From Craspedostauros australis (Eukaryota; Bacillariophyta; Bacillariophyceae; Mastogloiales; Achnanthaceae): 64,000 nt of DNA. Positions 11,605 to 22,022 of this stretch are shown one piece after another. The translations under genes were made by a program, and so were the position numbers. Each line of letters opens with the position of its first letter. Position 1 is the stretch's first letter. The DNA is taken from positions 868,001-932,000 of the forward strand of contig JAMXDE010000011.1 of NCBI GenBank assembly GCA_026770025.1, written 5' to 3'. Below the pieces are notes generated by a model. It was not told the DNA's origin. It did not search any database and saw nothing but the letters and a program-made list of their open reading frames with translations.

Positions 11605-12030
11605 ATGAACAACAACTTCACGCGCCGACGCAACAACCAGCAACAGACGGCCTTCACGCGCCAGGCCACGATATTGCGCAAGAACCTGAACGAGTGGGAT
11701 GCCGTGATTCGCGACTCGCGCGGCGAAGATTGGCCGACGATGCTGGGACGTCTCAACGCGGCCCTGAACCAGTCCAGCAACATGGACAAGAGCATCGACG
11801 ATGTGCTGGAGCATTTCGTCTACAACCCCAAGCAGGCCACGGCCAACGCGCAGGATGTGCCGTTCTTCCTGTCGACGCGGTTGGAAGCGCCGACGACGAA
11901 CGAGGATGGCACGGTGTCGAACAATGCAGCAGCGCCGATCGAAGGGGATCCGGCCGCGGTGCTGTCCAAATACGAGAATCGCGCGGCTGAGCTTGTGGCG
12001 GAGTATGAAGAGAACATGGTTCGATTTTGA
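11605..12030 (+). CDS. Probable Mediator complex subunit 8 (MED8-like)
   Basis: A single exon of 141 residues ending in TGA. A basic, Gln/Asn-rich N-terminus is followed by a helical region with DWPTMLGRLNAALNQSS and then QDVPFFLSTRL. In MED8 a Trp-containing helix ('DW..ML..') is followed by a segment naming a block of 'P..L.T.L' type, so a head-module Mediator subunit that bridges RNA polymerase II and regulators is the best fit. The C-terminal part (about residues 108-141) is predicted helical (LSKYENRAAELVAEYEENM). Similarity was judged by eye from a short motif set, so another small coiled-coil protein is possible. The start follows a typical A/C-rich leader. Confidence 0.55.
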   Translation: MNNNFTRRRNNQQQTAFTRQATILRKNLNEWDAVIRDSRGEDWPTMLGRLNAALNQSSNMDKSIDDVLEHFVYNPKQATANAQDVPFFLSTRLEAPTTNEDGTVSNNAAAPIEGDPAAVLSKYENRAAELVAEYEENMVRF

Positions 12031-12770
12031 TTTGTTAGGACGGTAGGAAGGCAGGCAGGCAGCAAGCAAGCACCGTGTGATGGAATATAGCCGAACGTCG
12101 GGAGAAGACGAGTGCCAGTCCTCAAGGAATACAACACCGATGCCAACAACACCAATAGAATAGAGATAGTATTCTACACATAGTATAATACTTACTTTGC
12201 GCAGAGTAATTGTATGCGTACGCTCTTCGAGGCTGTGGTGCAAGCGCTTCAGAATGACGAACATGTGCCAATTGGTGTGCACGAGTACAAGCAGGGCACA
12301 AGCGACACGCACCCACGCATAATGCATCCAATACTCTTTGCCCACCTACGCAGACATTCATTGTATTCTGCATGGCAACAGCAACGCAGACGTGTGCTGA
12401 TGATTATCCATGATACTATGTGTTGAGAATAGACAGATGCTCTGCTTACTGTTGTTGATGATGTGAAGGGGATGGGCGACCATGTTGGCTGTAATGTGGC
12501 TTGACGATGGATGAAAATGAATCTCGTGAGGTGATGCAATCGGAGTTGATGCGTTGCGTTGCGTTGTTGCTGTGCGGTTGCCTCGCAACAAACGCGTATC
12601 ATCTCAGGTACAGTCAATCCGCAACCAATTGCCAAGGTCGCCTTGTCTCCTCCATTTCTTCTTGGTCTTCTTCTTTGATGCCGTCTGTGTGTGCTCGCAT
12701 GAGTGCATCCTCGTGGTGGGCCGTCGTTGTTGCTCTCTTTCTTCTGTGTGTACGTTTGGCGTCAATGAGT
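12031..12770. other. Intergenic, convergent 3' regions
   Basis: 740 bases between MED8-like (+) and the dynein intermediate chain gene (-). Contains a short AGGC/AAGC repeat right after the MED8-like stop (about 12049-12070) and AT-rich stretches near 12165-12190. No gene was recognised on either strand. Confidence 0.5.
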
Positions 12771-15414
12771 TTATTCGTTGTCAAGCAGTGCGCGAGCCTG
12801 GAAGTGGGACATGATCTTCTCCGATTCATCTCCTTTCTGTCGCACGACATCTTCCGCGAGAGACAGCACATGGACTCGGTCCGCGGAGGCAACAATCATA
12901 CGTCTGCCGTCCTGCGACCATTTCAACTTGTTCAGACCACGACCCGATCCGCCATCAGGTTCCACAACGATTCCATCAAACCCGGTGATCGGTTCTTCGA
13001 AGCTGCTTGCAAAATTCCATAAACAAATCGTTCCGTTGCTTGAAGCGGTTGCACACAGAGATGGATGGGCGGGACTCCTGTTGATTCCATTCGATATGAT
13101 GATAACGATTTGATGACATTTCATTCAAACGATTTGTGAAGAATGCCATGGTTTGGATTGATTCCATGATTTGTGAATGTTTGTCGAGGCAAAGAAATGG
13201 AGAGATCAACGTGTGAGAGGTCTGTCGTTGCTTTTGGAGTTGGCATTGAGGCACACGCATTCAGCTGCGATAAAACGCAAATGATGCCAAACACCGACAA
13301 TCCAATCCAATCCAATTCGAGCTCAACTCAACTCAAGTCAAATCAAATCAATTCCAGTGCAGTACGGTTCAAGGTGGGACAAGAAAAGCTCAACAATGAA
13401 GAACGTACCATTGAGCATCGCTCATGTAGTCATACGAATGGCTGACAAGACTCAGCAACGGTTTGTCTGTGTAGGCCGGGGACCACAGCTTGACTGTCCA
13501 ATCCACACCGGCGGTGAGGAAAAGGCCACCGGCACCACGCAGGAATCCCTTCGATATTCCGGCTCTTCCAGCAGCCTTCTGCGTCTTTGTACAAATGGAG
13601 GTGATCATTCCGAAGTGCGCATCCGCACCTGCGTTGATCTTTCGTACTTGTCGTCGGGAACGCTGACCTCCGCCGCCGCCGAGGGATGTTTGCGATGATT
13701 GGATTGTGTACAGCGCACCTGTTTCGTCACCGCAAACCAACGTCTCGCTTTCTGGTGACACGGCAAGGCACGACAGGCTGGTTCCCACCTGGAGAGATTC
13801 GGCAGGGTCGCGCAGATTGGCCAACGACCAGAAGTTGACTCTTCCATCGGATGCACCAGTCACGAGTCCGGCCTGTGTTCATATTTATGTTTGTATTTGT
13901 TTTGAAGTCGTGGTCAGAGATGCGAGACGCCATGTGGAGGCATTGGAGGTTGCCCCATCGTAACGACAATCGCCACCGCAATCACCGTCGTCAGATGGCA
14001 CAGCACAACACGATGAATTCAATAAATGAGGGAATGAATTGAGAGTTAGCGATATTCCTCCAAGGCAGGGCAAGGCAACGGAACTCAATGCGGGACATCG
14101 TAACACATACGCAATGCACCCCCAGATGAAAAGCAGACAAGGCAGAACCACGTCGTCTCAATTTCATTTGAATGGCATCGCGATCGATCATGCACTTACA
14201 CCACCTTCCAGGTATTCCATGGAACAGATTGGATGCGTGTGTCCCTTGCCTCCGCTGGCGGTCGTCGTGAGGCTGGACTTTTGGACTGGCATACGACCAG
14301 CTCGCACGTCCCACACGACGACCTGACCGCTTTGACATCCTCCAATGACGAGCGGCGATTCCGTCGGATGGAACTTGGCGGACATGACGGGGCTGCCGCA
14401 TGTGAAGATGTGCTCCGGTCGATTCGGCATGGCCAGACTCCATATCAATGCAAGGCCGTCGGAAAGCAGCTCGCCGCTGCGCGGTGCCAGCGAGGAGGAG
14501 GGCGTGTCGGCGGAAACGGCCTTGACGGCCGAAGCTCCCACCGGTTGACCGAGGCTCGCCGATGAGGATGGCATGTGGTAACTCGTTAGCATGAGCTCGC
14601 GGTGCAGCGGCGACCAGTCCACATCGGTGACGTCTCGCGTGGCGGTCCACTTGGGACATTCGTAAATTTGGCGGGACGAAAGGAATTTGCTGCCGTCGGA
14701 GGCTTTGGTGTCGGAACGTTTGGAATCGGCGTCGCCCAACACATCGTACAGCAGATCGGCCAGCACAGGACTTCCCAGAACTCGCTCGACCTTTTTGGAC
14801 GCCGTGTTGAGGAAAGAGGCGAAGGTCTGAGACGTGACCTCCCTCTCCATCTCCTCCGCGGTAAGAATTTTGGCCTCGGTGACTTCGGTCTCTCCTGCGA
14901 TCGGTCCGTTGGAGGGTTCGACATGATCCGCAGACAGAAGGAGCTCGTCATCGGACTGGGTGGCAACAAGGTCGTCGTCGTCGGCCTCCGATGACGGTGG
15001 GAAGTCGTCCTCGATCGTCTGGGTTCCGGCTTCGAAGGTCTCGACCTGCTTCGCGGGCGCGGGATGCGGCGCCGGAGCAGCCTCCGCGATGACGTTGTTG
15101 GGAGTGGCGGAGTTTGACGCGGTGCCATTCATGGTGTCTCTGGTTGTGGCAGTCGGCATGGATGGGGTGACTGCGGCGGCCGTGGCTTCCACAGCGGTGT
15201 TGCCGAAGCCAGCCTCCGCCGGCGCAGCAGCAGCGGGGGTCCGCAGCAGCCCATCGATGTACTCTTCGATGTTCGTGGACAGTGGTCTGGACGTGGTCGT
15301 TGATGGGTCCCTCGCGGTCTGCTCGCGTTGCTCTCGGCGTTCTCTCATCTGCCGGAGACGCTCACGCTTTTCCGCCAACGCCCTCTGGCGCTGGGCTCTA
15401 GCTTCGTCCGCCAT
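12771..15414 (-). CDS. Cytoplasmic dynein intermediate chain (DYNC1I/IC-2 type)
   Basis: Three exons (15414-14200, 13872-13409, 13077-12771) give 661 residues with phases 0 and 2. The first 35 residues form the charged helix typical of dynein intermediate chains (KRERLRQMRERREQREQ), the site that binds p150Glued or NudE in animals. A long disordered linker contains AGTQTIEDD, which resembles a TQT-type docking motif for the LC8 light chain. WD40 repeats follow: WSLAMPNRPEHIFTCGSP, FHPTESPLVIGGCQSGQVV, HTHPICSMEY, FLTAGVDWTVKLWSP and SNGTICLWNF. The protein links dynein heavy chain to cargo and light chains for minus-end transport on microtubules. An axonemal chain is less likely because the N-helix and TQT motif fit the cytoplasmic class. 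Confidence 0.92.
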
Positions 15415-16784
15415 GGTGCCTGTTGTTGTTGTTGCTTTTGTTGGGGGTGGTGGTGGTGGTGGTGCTGCTGCTGCTCTGCCTGCTGTTGTTTGTTGTTCTT
15501 GGTCTGCCGACTTGGATCAATTTGGCGTCCTCAGATGGTTGTTGTTATGACTGGCGTTGTGGTGGGGGTCACAGTTCCAGTGCGGTTGGAGCTGTTACTG
15601 TTGCTGTTGCTGTTACTGTTCTTGCTGCTGATGATGATGGCGCCGCAAGTGCCAAGCTCTCTCGTCGTTCACTGTTCAAGGCTCCGTTTGGGGATTGCAC
15701 TTCAACGCCAGAGGCAATGCAATGGAATGCAGTGCAACGCTGATGCCCAAAGGAGAGACAGAGCGATGACGGTGGCGTCGTCTTTGGTTGTCGGAAGCAG
15801 AACCGAATGAAATCTTTGTCTCCAGTCACGAGCGCCGTTGGGGGATTGCTTGGGAGATTGCTCGTGGTGCACTTGCAAACGGAGCGGAGCAAAGCGCTGG
15901 AGTCTTGCCTGTGGTGCGTCTCAATGAGGTTGTCCTACTCCATGCAAGACTTCGAGGTTGAGTGCACGTGGATCGATCCTCTCTGAACCTTCCAAGCAGA
16001 GTTCTTCGTTGCTGTGCTGGTCTATCGGTCTGTGTGCTTGCCTTGGTTGCCGTATCTCTCTTGGATGAGCAAGATGCTGGTCCTTTTTGCCAGACGGAGA
16101 GGAGCCAGGTGGTTGGAGTTGCTCTCTGCCAGGTTGCACCAAAGCAGCGCGCTGATGACAAAACAACGACGCTGTTGTGACGAACTACGCGAACAACCAC
16201 AACCACACAACCACACACAAAGACACAGAGACGAGCCAAAACAACACGACGCAACGGCCGCGCACAGCGTGTTGGTGTGTCGTGTCGAGGCATTGCTCGA
16301 CGCCGCGCAACGCGTTGTCCAACCAAAGAGGCGAAGCGATGTCGTCGGATCTGACGTCGGTCATTCAACCGTCGCGCAAGGATTCTCCCCGTTCGACCAC
16401 CACGATCACAAGTGATTCAATGGCGACTTTCCTTCGCCATTTCTCCACGCGTGGTTGGCTTGTGCACAACAACAACACGCGCGCAAACGGAATCCTTTTC
16501 TTGTTGGAGTGTGCCGCAGACAACGCAACATCACCAAGTTGTTGATGTCCGCATGCGGCATCGTCGTTGGTTGATAACAGCATCGAAGGTCATCACCGTG
16601 GGTGCACAAGATCTTCGCTTCTTCCCAGTTGGTGGTTGATTGGTGTACGACTACGTGTGGGAGTTCCGCCATTCTGCGGATTCAATCTTCGACGTTCTCA
16701 TAGTCTGGTGTCGTCTCGTTCCATCGCTGACACGAAGAGCCATCAGATCCATCACATCTGATCCAGAGTAGCCTACTTTGCACC
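15415..16784. other. Divergent promoter region
   Basis: 1.37 kb between the dynein intermediate chain gene (-) and the plastid parvulin gene (+). The first 220 bases are GT/GGT-repetitive, the mirror of a CA-rich leader. Several overlapping frames of 70-180 codons exist but are compositionally shadow-like and match nothing I know. No tRNA-like sequence was recognised. Confidence 0.5.
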
Positions 16785-17462
16785 ATGACACACACTCAGA
16801 CCATCCTCGTGAATTGCCGACGTCCTTTCACGTTGCGTCCATCGCAAATGATGGTCTACCTCATGATGATCATCACGGCGCTGCTCCCGGCAACTTCCAA
16901 CGCCTTTCTCAACAATCCTCTCAAGAGAGTGGAGAAGGACCTGCTGGCCTTGACACGGCGCGTCACGGCGCATCACATCCTGCTGCCGCCCAATTCCGAT
17001 GACGCCGCCGTGGCGCTCAAGCGCAAGATCCGCGATCAATGCGCCGAGCAAAATCGATTCATTGTGGACGTCTTTCAAGATGCGGCCAAGCGCTATTCCA
17101 AGGACGATACCACCAACTTTCGCGGTGGTTTGCTGGGAGAGCTCGTGCCGCAGGGTTACTGCCGCAGCCAGGTGCTGGATCGGGCGTGCTTCGAAGTGCC
17201 GTTGGGGCAGATGGAGGGGCCGTTCGAATCGGAGTACGGTTGCCATCTCATCTTGGTCAGCGAGAGGATGAACTGTCCCAAATTGGATGGAGGTGAGACC
17301 AAGCTGGTCCAAACGAGCGATGGGGATGTGTTCGGCACGTTGGTGCCGTCGCAGCAGGTGGGGCAGGTAGGTGCCGGCTTTTTCATTGGTCAAGTTGGGT
17401 ACTGGCTCTTCGTCTTCCTGGCCGGGGGGATTCTGGCGGAGCTCATCACCAACCTCATGTGA
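16785..17462 (+). CDS. Plastid-targeted parvulin-type peptidyl-prolyl isomerase, membrane anchored
   Basis: A single exon of 225 residues. A hydrophobic signal segment (about 22-38, VYLMMIITALLPATSNAF) ends in S-N-A-F followed by LNNPLKR. Phenylalanine after the predicted cleavage is the ASAFAP-like signature of diatom plastid presequences. The isomerase domain (about 58-165) shows TAHHILLPP, FRGGLLGELVPQG and GPFESEYGCHLI, the conserved parvulin/rotamase blocks. It catalyses cis-trans isomerisation of prolyl bonds. A C-terminal hydrophobic segment (about 190-222) would anchor it in a membrane, perhaps thylakoid or envelope. Two further in-frame ATGs at 16848 and 16851 could be the true start; both would keep the signal peptide. 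Confidence 0.85.
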   Translation: MTHTQTILVNCRRPFTLRPSQMMVYLMMIITALLPATSNAFLNNPLKRVEKDLLALTRRVTAHHILLPPNSDDAAVALKRKIRDQCAEQNRFIVDVFQDAAKRYSKDDTTNFRGGLLGELVPQGYCRSQVLDRACFEVPLGQMEGPFESEYGCHLILVSERMNCPKLDGGETKLVQTSDGDVFGTLVPSQQVGQVGAGFFIGQVGYWLFVFLAGGILAELITNLM

Positions 17463-17480
17463 TGTGATGTGATGTGATGT
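17458..17480. repeat. GATGT microsatellite
   Basis: Four to five copies of GATGT begin at the stop codon of the parvulin gene and run into its 3' region. Confidence 0.8.
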
Positions 17481-18025
17481 GCAGATATGGACACATATGC
17501 CATAATGGCATGGCACGATGGCGCGGTTGCGTGGATACTCGCATCGGTGAATACCGTGAGACCAGGAATACAAGTGCAGGAGGAACACTTGTATGGATGA
17601 TGCGGCAGTCATCGGGTTTGCAACTTGATGGTTTGACCACGGAACGAGACAGACGCGTCGCTGTGTTGACGTGTCAACGTGGTGCTACTTTTTCAACCAA
17701 ACCGCTGCTACTATGCATTACATGCTACTCCTGCTTCCTTTTTGTGGCAGTTGGTCCAAGCAATGACTTTGTCAGGATGTCATTCGGATACTGATCGGAA
17801 ATTGAGTCAGTGATCTCGAAAAACAACTTCCGTCATTCAATCATTGCATCGGGTCCATGCCATCGATCGCAGCAGCACCATGTCAGTCTCAACGCGGCTG
17901 CACCCCACCCTCGCGGACGCAATCATCCATACATTCCATACTTTGAAGCATGGATCAGATACTGAAGGTACCATAACCGCACATTCATGCCAACCCACTG
18001 GCAACATGATCATGACCTCCCTCCA
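17463..18025. other. Convergent 3' regions; expected place of an MsrA SECIS element
   Basis: 563 bases between the parvulin gene (+) and the MsrA gene (-). If MsrA is a selenoprotein its SECIS element should lie here on the minus strand. I looked for an ATGA...AA...GA core with a long stem and found no convincing match by eye; a covariance-model search is needed. Confidence 0.4.
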
Positions 18026-18609
18026 TTAGTAGCGCCCTGACGACCTCTTGGTCATGAAGTACTGGTGATACTCCTCCGCTCGGTAAAACCGAGTTGCCTC
18101 CTCCACGCTCGTGTGCAGCTTGCTGCGCGTGGATGCCTGCCATCCTTCCACCACTTCGTCTGCGATCTCCTTCTGATCTTCGTTGACATACCACACCGCG
18201 GAACGGTACTGGCACTTCGTCTCGCGGCCTGGGCTGTGCATGCGGGACCAGCTCAGAACGAGGTCCTCGTACGGCAACACTTTGGGATCGAACTCCACCA
18301 AGCACGCTTCGGTGTGATCTTGGATGGATCGGTAGGTCGGATCCAGGGTCTTGCCACCAGAATATCCCACCGTGCACCTCGCAACTCCCTTCATCTTTTC
18401 GAATCGGAGTTGCGGGCTGGATTTGGTGTATCGTGCCAAAACGAGAGAGGCGATGCAGGAACGCATGTGAGTGAGGGACGAGCCATCGTGATACAGCAGC
18501 AACACCGACGCAAGGGAACGACTTACTGCCAAAATCATCCGAGAGCAAAGATGGCGAGCTCGTTGCCGGCCTTGTCGGGAGTGAGGGGGATTTCAGGGCA
18601 GGGATCCAT
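18026..18609 (-). CDS. MSRA: Peptide methionine sulfoxide reductase A, apparent selenoprotein
   Basis: Two exons on the minus strand, 18609-18527 and 18416-18026, give 157 residues if an in-frame TGA at 18537-18535 (codon 25) is read as selenocysteine. The donor is CA|GTAAGT and the acceptor CCAG|CCCGCAA, phase 2. The joined product reads GUFWHPQLRFEKMKGV, where MsrA enzymes normally have catalytic Cys in GCFW. Downstream are VGYSGGKTLDPTYRSI, the QYRSAVWY block and AEEYHQYF, all conserved in MsrA. The enzyme reduces methionine-S-sulfoxide in proteins. No C-terminal resolving Cys is visible. Neighbouring genes (Lon, Derlin, MED8-like) use TGA as stop, so TGA is not reassigned globally. A model starting at 18538 would lose the catalytic residue. 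A nonsense mutation is the alternative. Confidence 0.85.
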
Positions 18610-19678
18610 CTTGTTGGTGCTGATACTGTTGCTGTTGGTCTTGTTGCTTTCTATCGTATAATATCTCTTGATCAATTTGTTTGTTCAGTGAATCAGTTAA
18701 TGAGAGAAAGGGACGGAGTGCATAGCAGAGGCACGAGGACGAGGGCCTTCCTTCTTCCAACTCTGGTGAGCAGCCTGGATGAGTGCCGCAGAGGAAGGGG
18801 AACACACAAGAAGAGGCAGCGAAGGAGGCAGAGGCGAACATCACGATTTTCCTGTTTTCTCTTTTTTGGCGTGTTTGTTGCTGCGCAAGCAGTTTTCGAT
18901 TTTGGCACGAATGAAGAGGAGAAACGATCAAAGAAACGAAACCAATCAAACAGACAGACAATCACTCAAACAGTCAAGAACAACAAACGCAAACACAATC
19001 GCAAACAGACGTACAAAGAAGTTCGATTCCATTCACGTGTTGATTCCCGTGAACGGTCAGCGCGAAGAACTTCTCTCTCTCACGAAACCTCACTTGTGAC
19101 ACACGCAACCAGAACGAAAGAGCCTTGCGAAACACAACACGGCACAGCACAGCGAAACACGATGAGCGTTGACACGAACAAACCAGGAGACAAGAAGACG
19201 AAGAACACCGCTCAACTGTGTCGTGGCATTCGGCACAGCGATCCTTGCATTTCTTCTCTGCCAAGCAAGCAAGCAAGACATCCATCACATCACGTTGCTC
19301 TTTGCATCCACCCTCCCCAGCTCCAAAGCATCTGCACACGCAAGCATCCTCGTCGAAGCGAACGGTATCGCTGTCCGACCTTCCTGCTCCGCTCCACCTG
19401 AGAGAGCAACCAAGATTGTCAGCCTCTCCGAGCTGAGAGCCAATCCACAACGAAGATCAAGGCAACGAGTACGAGCTGAAGCGCAGCAACCTTCCGCGCT
19501 TCCTGTCCACTTCCACGAGAGAGAAAGAGAACAAGAACAAGAACAAGGAAGATCATCCCTTCTTCTCTCCGGCGCGGATATTTTGAAACGGAGCAACCAG
19601 CAACTCGAACAAGCAACGCACTCCAAACAAACAAACAAACAAACAAACACTGCATACATATTATACAACGGCACAAGC
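18610..19678. other. Divergent promoter region
   Basis: 1.07 kb between MsrA (-) and Derlin (+). Strongly A/C/G-rich with CAAA and GAAC repeats, including (CAAA) repeats at about 19625-19650. Two long frames (18688-19401 and 19169-19762) are low in complexity; the second is in frame with Derlin exon 1 but looks like untranslated leader. Confidence 0.5.
19625..19650. repeat. CAAA microsatellite
   Basis: About six copies of CAAA in the Derlin 5' leader, 30 bases before the start codon. Confidence 0.8.
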
Positions 19679-20968
19679 ATGAACTTCGCAGGTCCTGTCG
19701 GTGGGAACGGAGGCATTGGCGGTCTCGACAATGGTGGGGCAGTTGATGTCATGGGATGGTGAGTCGTATCGCAGCAGAACATCTTAGTTGGACGTGGACA
19801 TATGCAACAGCGGGAGCAGTTTGTGGATTGAATGGAAGGATGGATGGATGGGCTGCGCGGATGAGTTACTCTGACCCGCCGGGCATTGTCATCACCAGTC
19901 ATTCCCCAATCGTCATTCCTTCATCTCTCAGTCATCTCACTTCACATCTCGATGCCAATGCCAATACCAATACTTCTCGTTGCTCCACCTCATCTCATTT
20001 GATTGAAATTGCGCCCCCCCCCCCCTCCTTCTCGAATAAAAACAAACAAAACATGCGATGATCCCAACGGCATCACAGGTACATGGAGATTCCAGTCATC
20101 TCGAGGCTCTACTTGACGGGTGCCTTCCTCACCACAGCTGCATGCGCCGTGGATATAATCAGCCCATTCAATCTGTACTTCAATTGGGATCTCGTCATCG
20201 TCCAAGGTCAATTTTGGAGGCTGATAACATCCTACCTCTTCTTTGGAGTCTTCTCCATCGATTTCTTGTTCCACATGTACTTCTTGGTAAGTCAAGAGGA
20301 TCGTTCACAGTGCCTTTTTTCATCCAGAGCTTCAGGTCATGTTTTGCCAGAATGCAACTCGACATTGCAAGTTTGCAGCTCACGCTCACCAAACTTCATC
20401 TGCTTCCAATCATGCTGCATCTCCCATTCAATTGCAAACGCATTCAAATGTCTGCACCATACTCGGCTTTGCTCTTTCATTTACTCTTTCATTTCCACAT
20501 CCGCAGGTCAGATACAGCCGGCTGCTGGAAGAGGGGGATTTTCGGGGAAGAACATCGAACTACGTGTTGATGCTGATGTTTGGCATTTCGTGCATCAGCG
20601 TGGTCGCCGTCTACACCCATGTGCACTTCCTGGGCAGCGCACTGACCTTCATGATGGTCTACGTTTGGGGCAGACGGAACCCCGATATCAAAATGTCCAT
20701 GCTCGGTTTCTTCCAGTTCAACGCGCCCTACCTCCCATGGGTCATGCTCACCTTCTCCATCATGCTGGGAAATCCAATCATGATGGACATCATCGGCATT
20801 TGCGTCGGCCACGTCTACTACTTCTTCGAGTTCGTTTTCCCAGTCATCGCCGACGTCCGGGGTTGGAAGATGCGACGCGTCATGGAACCGCCGACCGTCC
20901 TCAAATGGATGTGCGGCGACATGGACTACCGTCTGGGCCAGCCGGAGGTCCGATTGCATCAGGATTGA
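19679..20968 (+). CDS. Derlin (Der1-like ER-associated degradation protein)
   Basis: Three exons, 19679-19758, 20079-20286 and 20507-20968, give 249 residues. Junctions are ATG|GTGAGT with a Trp codon split (TG|G), and TTG|GTAAGT with ACAG and GCAG acceptors. A Gly-rich N-terminus leads to WYMEIPVISRLYLTGAFL, then DIISPFNLYFNWDLV, the hallmark QFWRLITSYLFFG, FLFHMYFL and RYSRLLEEGDFRGRTSNYV. Later come LTFMMVYVWGRRNP, YLPWVMLTFS and GHVYYFFEFVFP. Derlins are rhomboid-like pseudoproteases in the ER membrane that help extract misfolded proteins for degradation. Diatoms also have a plastid (symbiont) ERAD version; the lack of a bipartite targeting sequence favours the host ER copy. Intron 1 contains a C homopolymer of about 12. 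Confidence 0.95.
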
Positions 20969-22022
20969 AACGGTGGTCTCATGCACGCGGCTGGGGTCAC
21001 AATACTGTACCCGCGCTGTGGTCGTCATCTTGAATCAGATTATAATTGGCGCAGTTGCAAGTCGCTCCACACCAACATGCAGTCCCCTGCAATTCAATCG
21101 AACAAGAAACTGTCTTGAAAACAAGAGCAGCAGCAATGCCAACAGCACATCTGGATGGTGTTCGTCGGCACTGTCATGTGGCCAATTCCGAGTGCACGAG
21201 CAACAGATTCGATCCAATCCTTCTTCTGGTCTGCCATGCTCTTCACTGTGCACCATCTCTTCCCGACGTACCTGCAACAGACCAATTCTCAACCAACAAC
21301 CAACTAACCAACCAAAACATAGATAGAAAACAACAAGCAACACATGATCAAACGGTGTGTACCAGTACGAGTGCCCATGGCGTTATGGTGTCGCAATGAG
21401 TGCAGAACTGATGCCATAGTGTATGGAGCTGTGACTGTCCTCTCGAGACAGAACAGAGAACGTCTGTTGGCATCATCATGAATGAAGCGTAAAGTGACGT
21501 CACATCAACAAACCAAAAAATGCCATCAACCAAAGAAATCAACAACAGAAGAAGAACAAATGAAGCCCGCCACAACCAACGAACGAATGGACCAACCAGC
21601 CAATGAAACCGAACCCATCAAACCGATGGCGCAACAACCCACGTCCACTTCTTTTGTATCACAATACCATACGCGTACAACACTAGTTTATTTCATAAAC
21701 TCACCACTTCCACATGCCATCATCTGTCCTTTCGAGGCGTTTCTACAGCACACCATTCCTCGTGATCGCGAGTGTTCTTTGGGGTCACATCCGAGTGCTC
21801 GTCCTCAACGTTGGCGTGCGGCCATTCCCGTCGGCCACCTGCACAGCAGAGGCATTTCCTAACCCATCATCTTCCTTCACATCACACCATTCCCGCTTGG
21901 GCCGAAGAAGCACAATCGCCAGCAACGATAAAAGCAAGAGCAACGGCAGAATTGAACAGAACAAGCAAGGCAGATCACACACCACCACCGCAAAGACGAC
22001 CACCACCAGTTCGTCACAAAGA
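20969..22022. other. Intergenic / 5' region of the ChaC-RCC1 gene
   Basis: 1.05 kb. The first third is the Derlin 3' region. From 21714 the frame of the downstream gene is open, and from about 21900 the sequence is A/C-rich, like leaders elsewhere in the window. No independent gene was recognised. Confidence 0.5.

Noticed and set aside
12501-13022. Plus-strand frame of 173 codons overlapping dynein exon 3
   Set aside because: Antisense to WD40 coding sequence with correct splice phases.
15826-16368. 180-codon minus-strand frame upstream of the dynein gene
   Set aside because: Arg-rich, no motif, overlapped by equally long frames in other phases.
17821-17870. Candidate SECIS around ATGA at about 17838-17847 (minus strand) with an AA 11 bases on
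   Set aside because: The arms do not form a stem of adequate length and the 3' GA is badly placed.
18688-19401. 237-codon plus-strand frame between MsrA and Derlin
   Set aside because: Made of Arg/Thr/Ser-rich low-complexity sequence without domains; likely a shadow of an A/C-rich leader.
19169-19762. Long frame continuous with Derlin exon 1, which would add about 170 residues to the N-terminus
   Set aside because: The added sequence is low in complexity, matches leaders seen before other genes here, and Derlins start close to the WY..IPVISR motif.
21714-22022. Extended N-terminus of the ChaC-RCC1 protein with an A-E-A-F-P plastid-like motif
   Set aside because: Kept only as an alternative start: the 140 bases before 22023 look like an A/C-rich leader and the hydrophobic part is a poor signal peptide.
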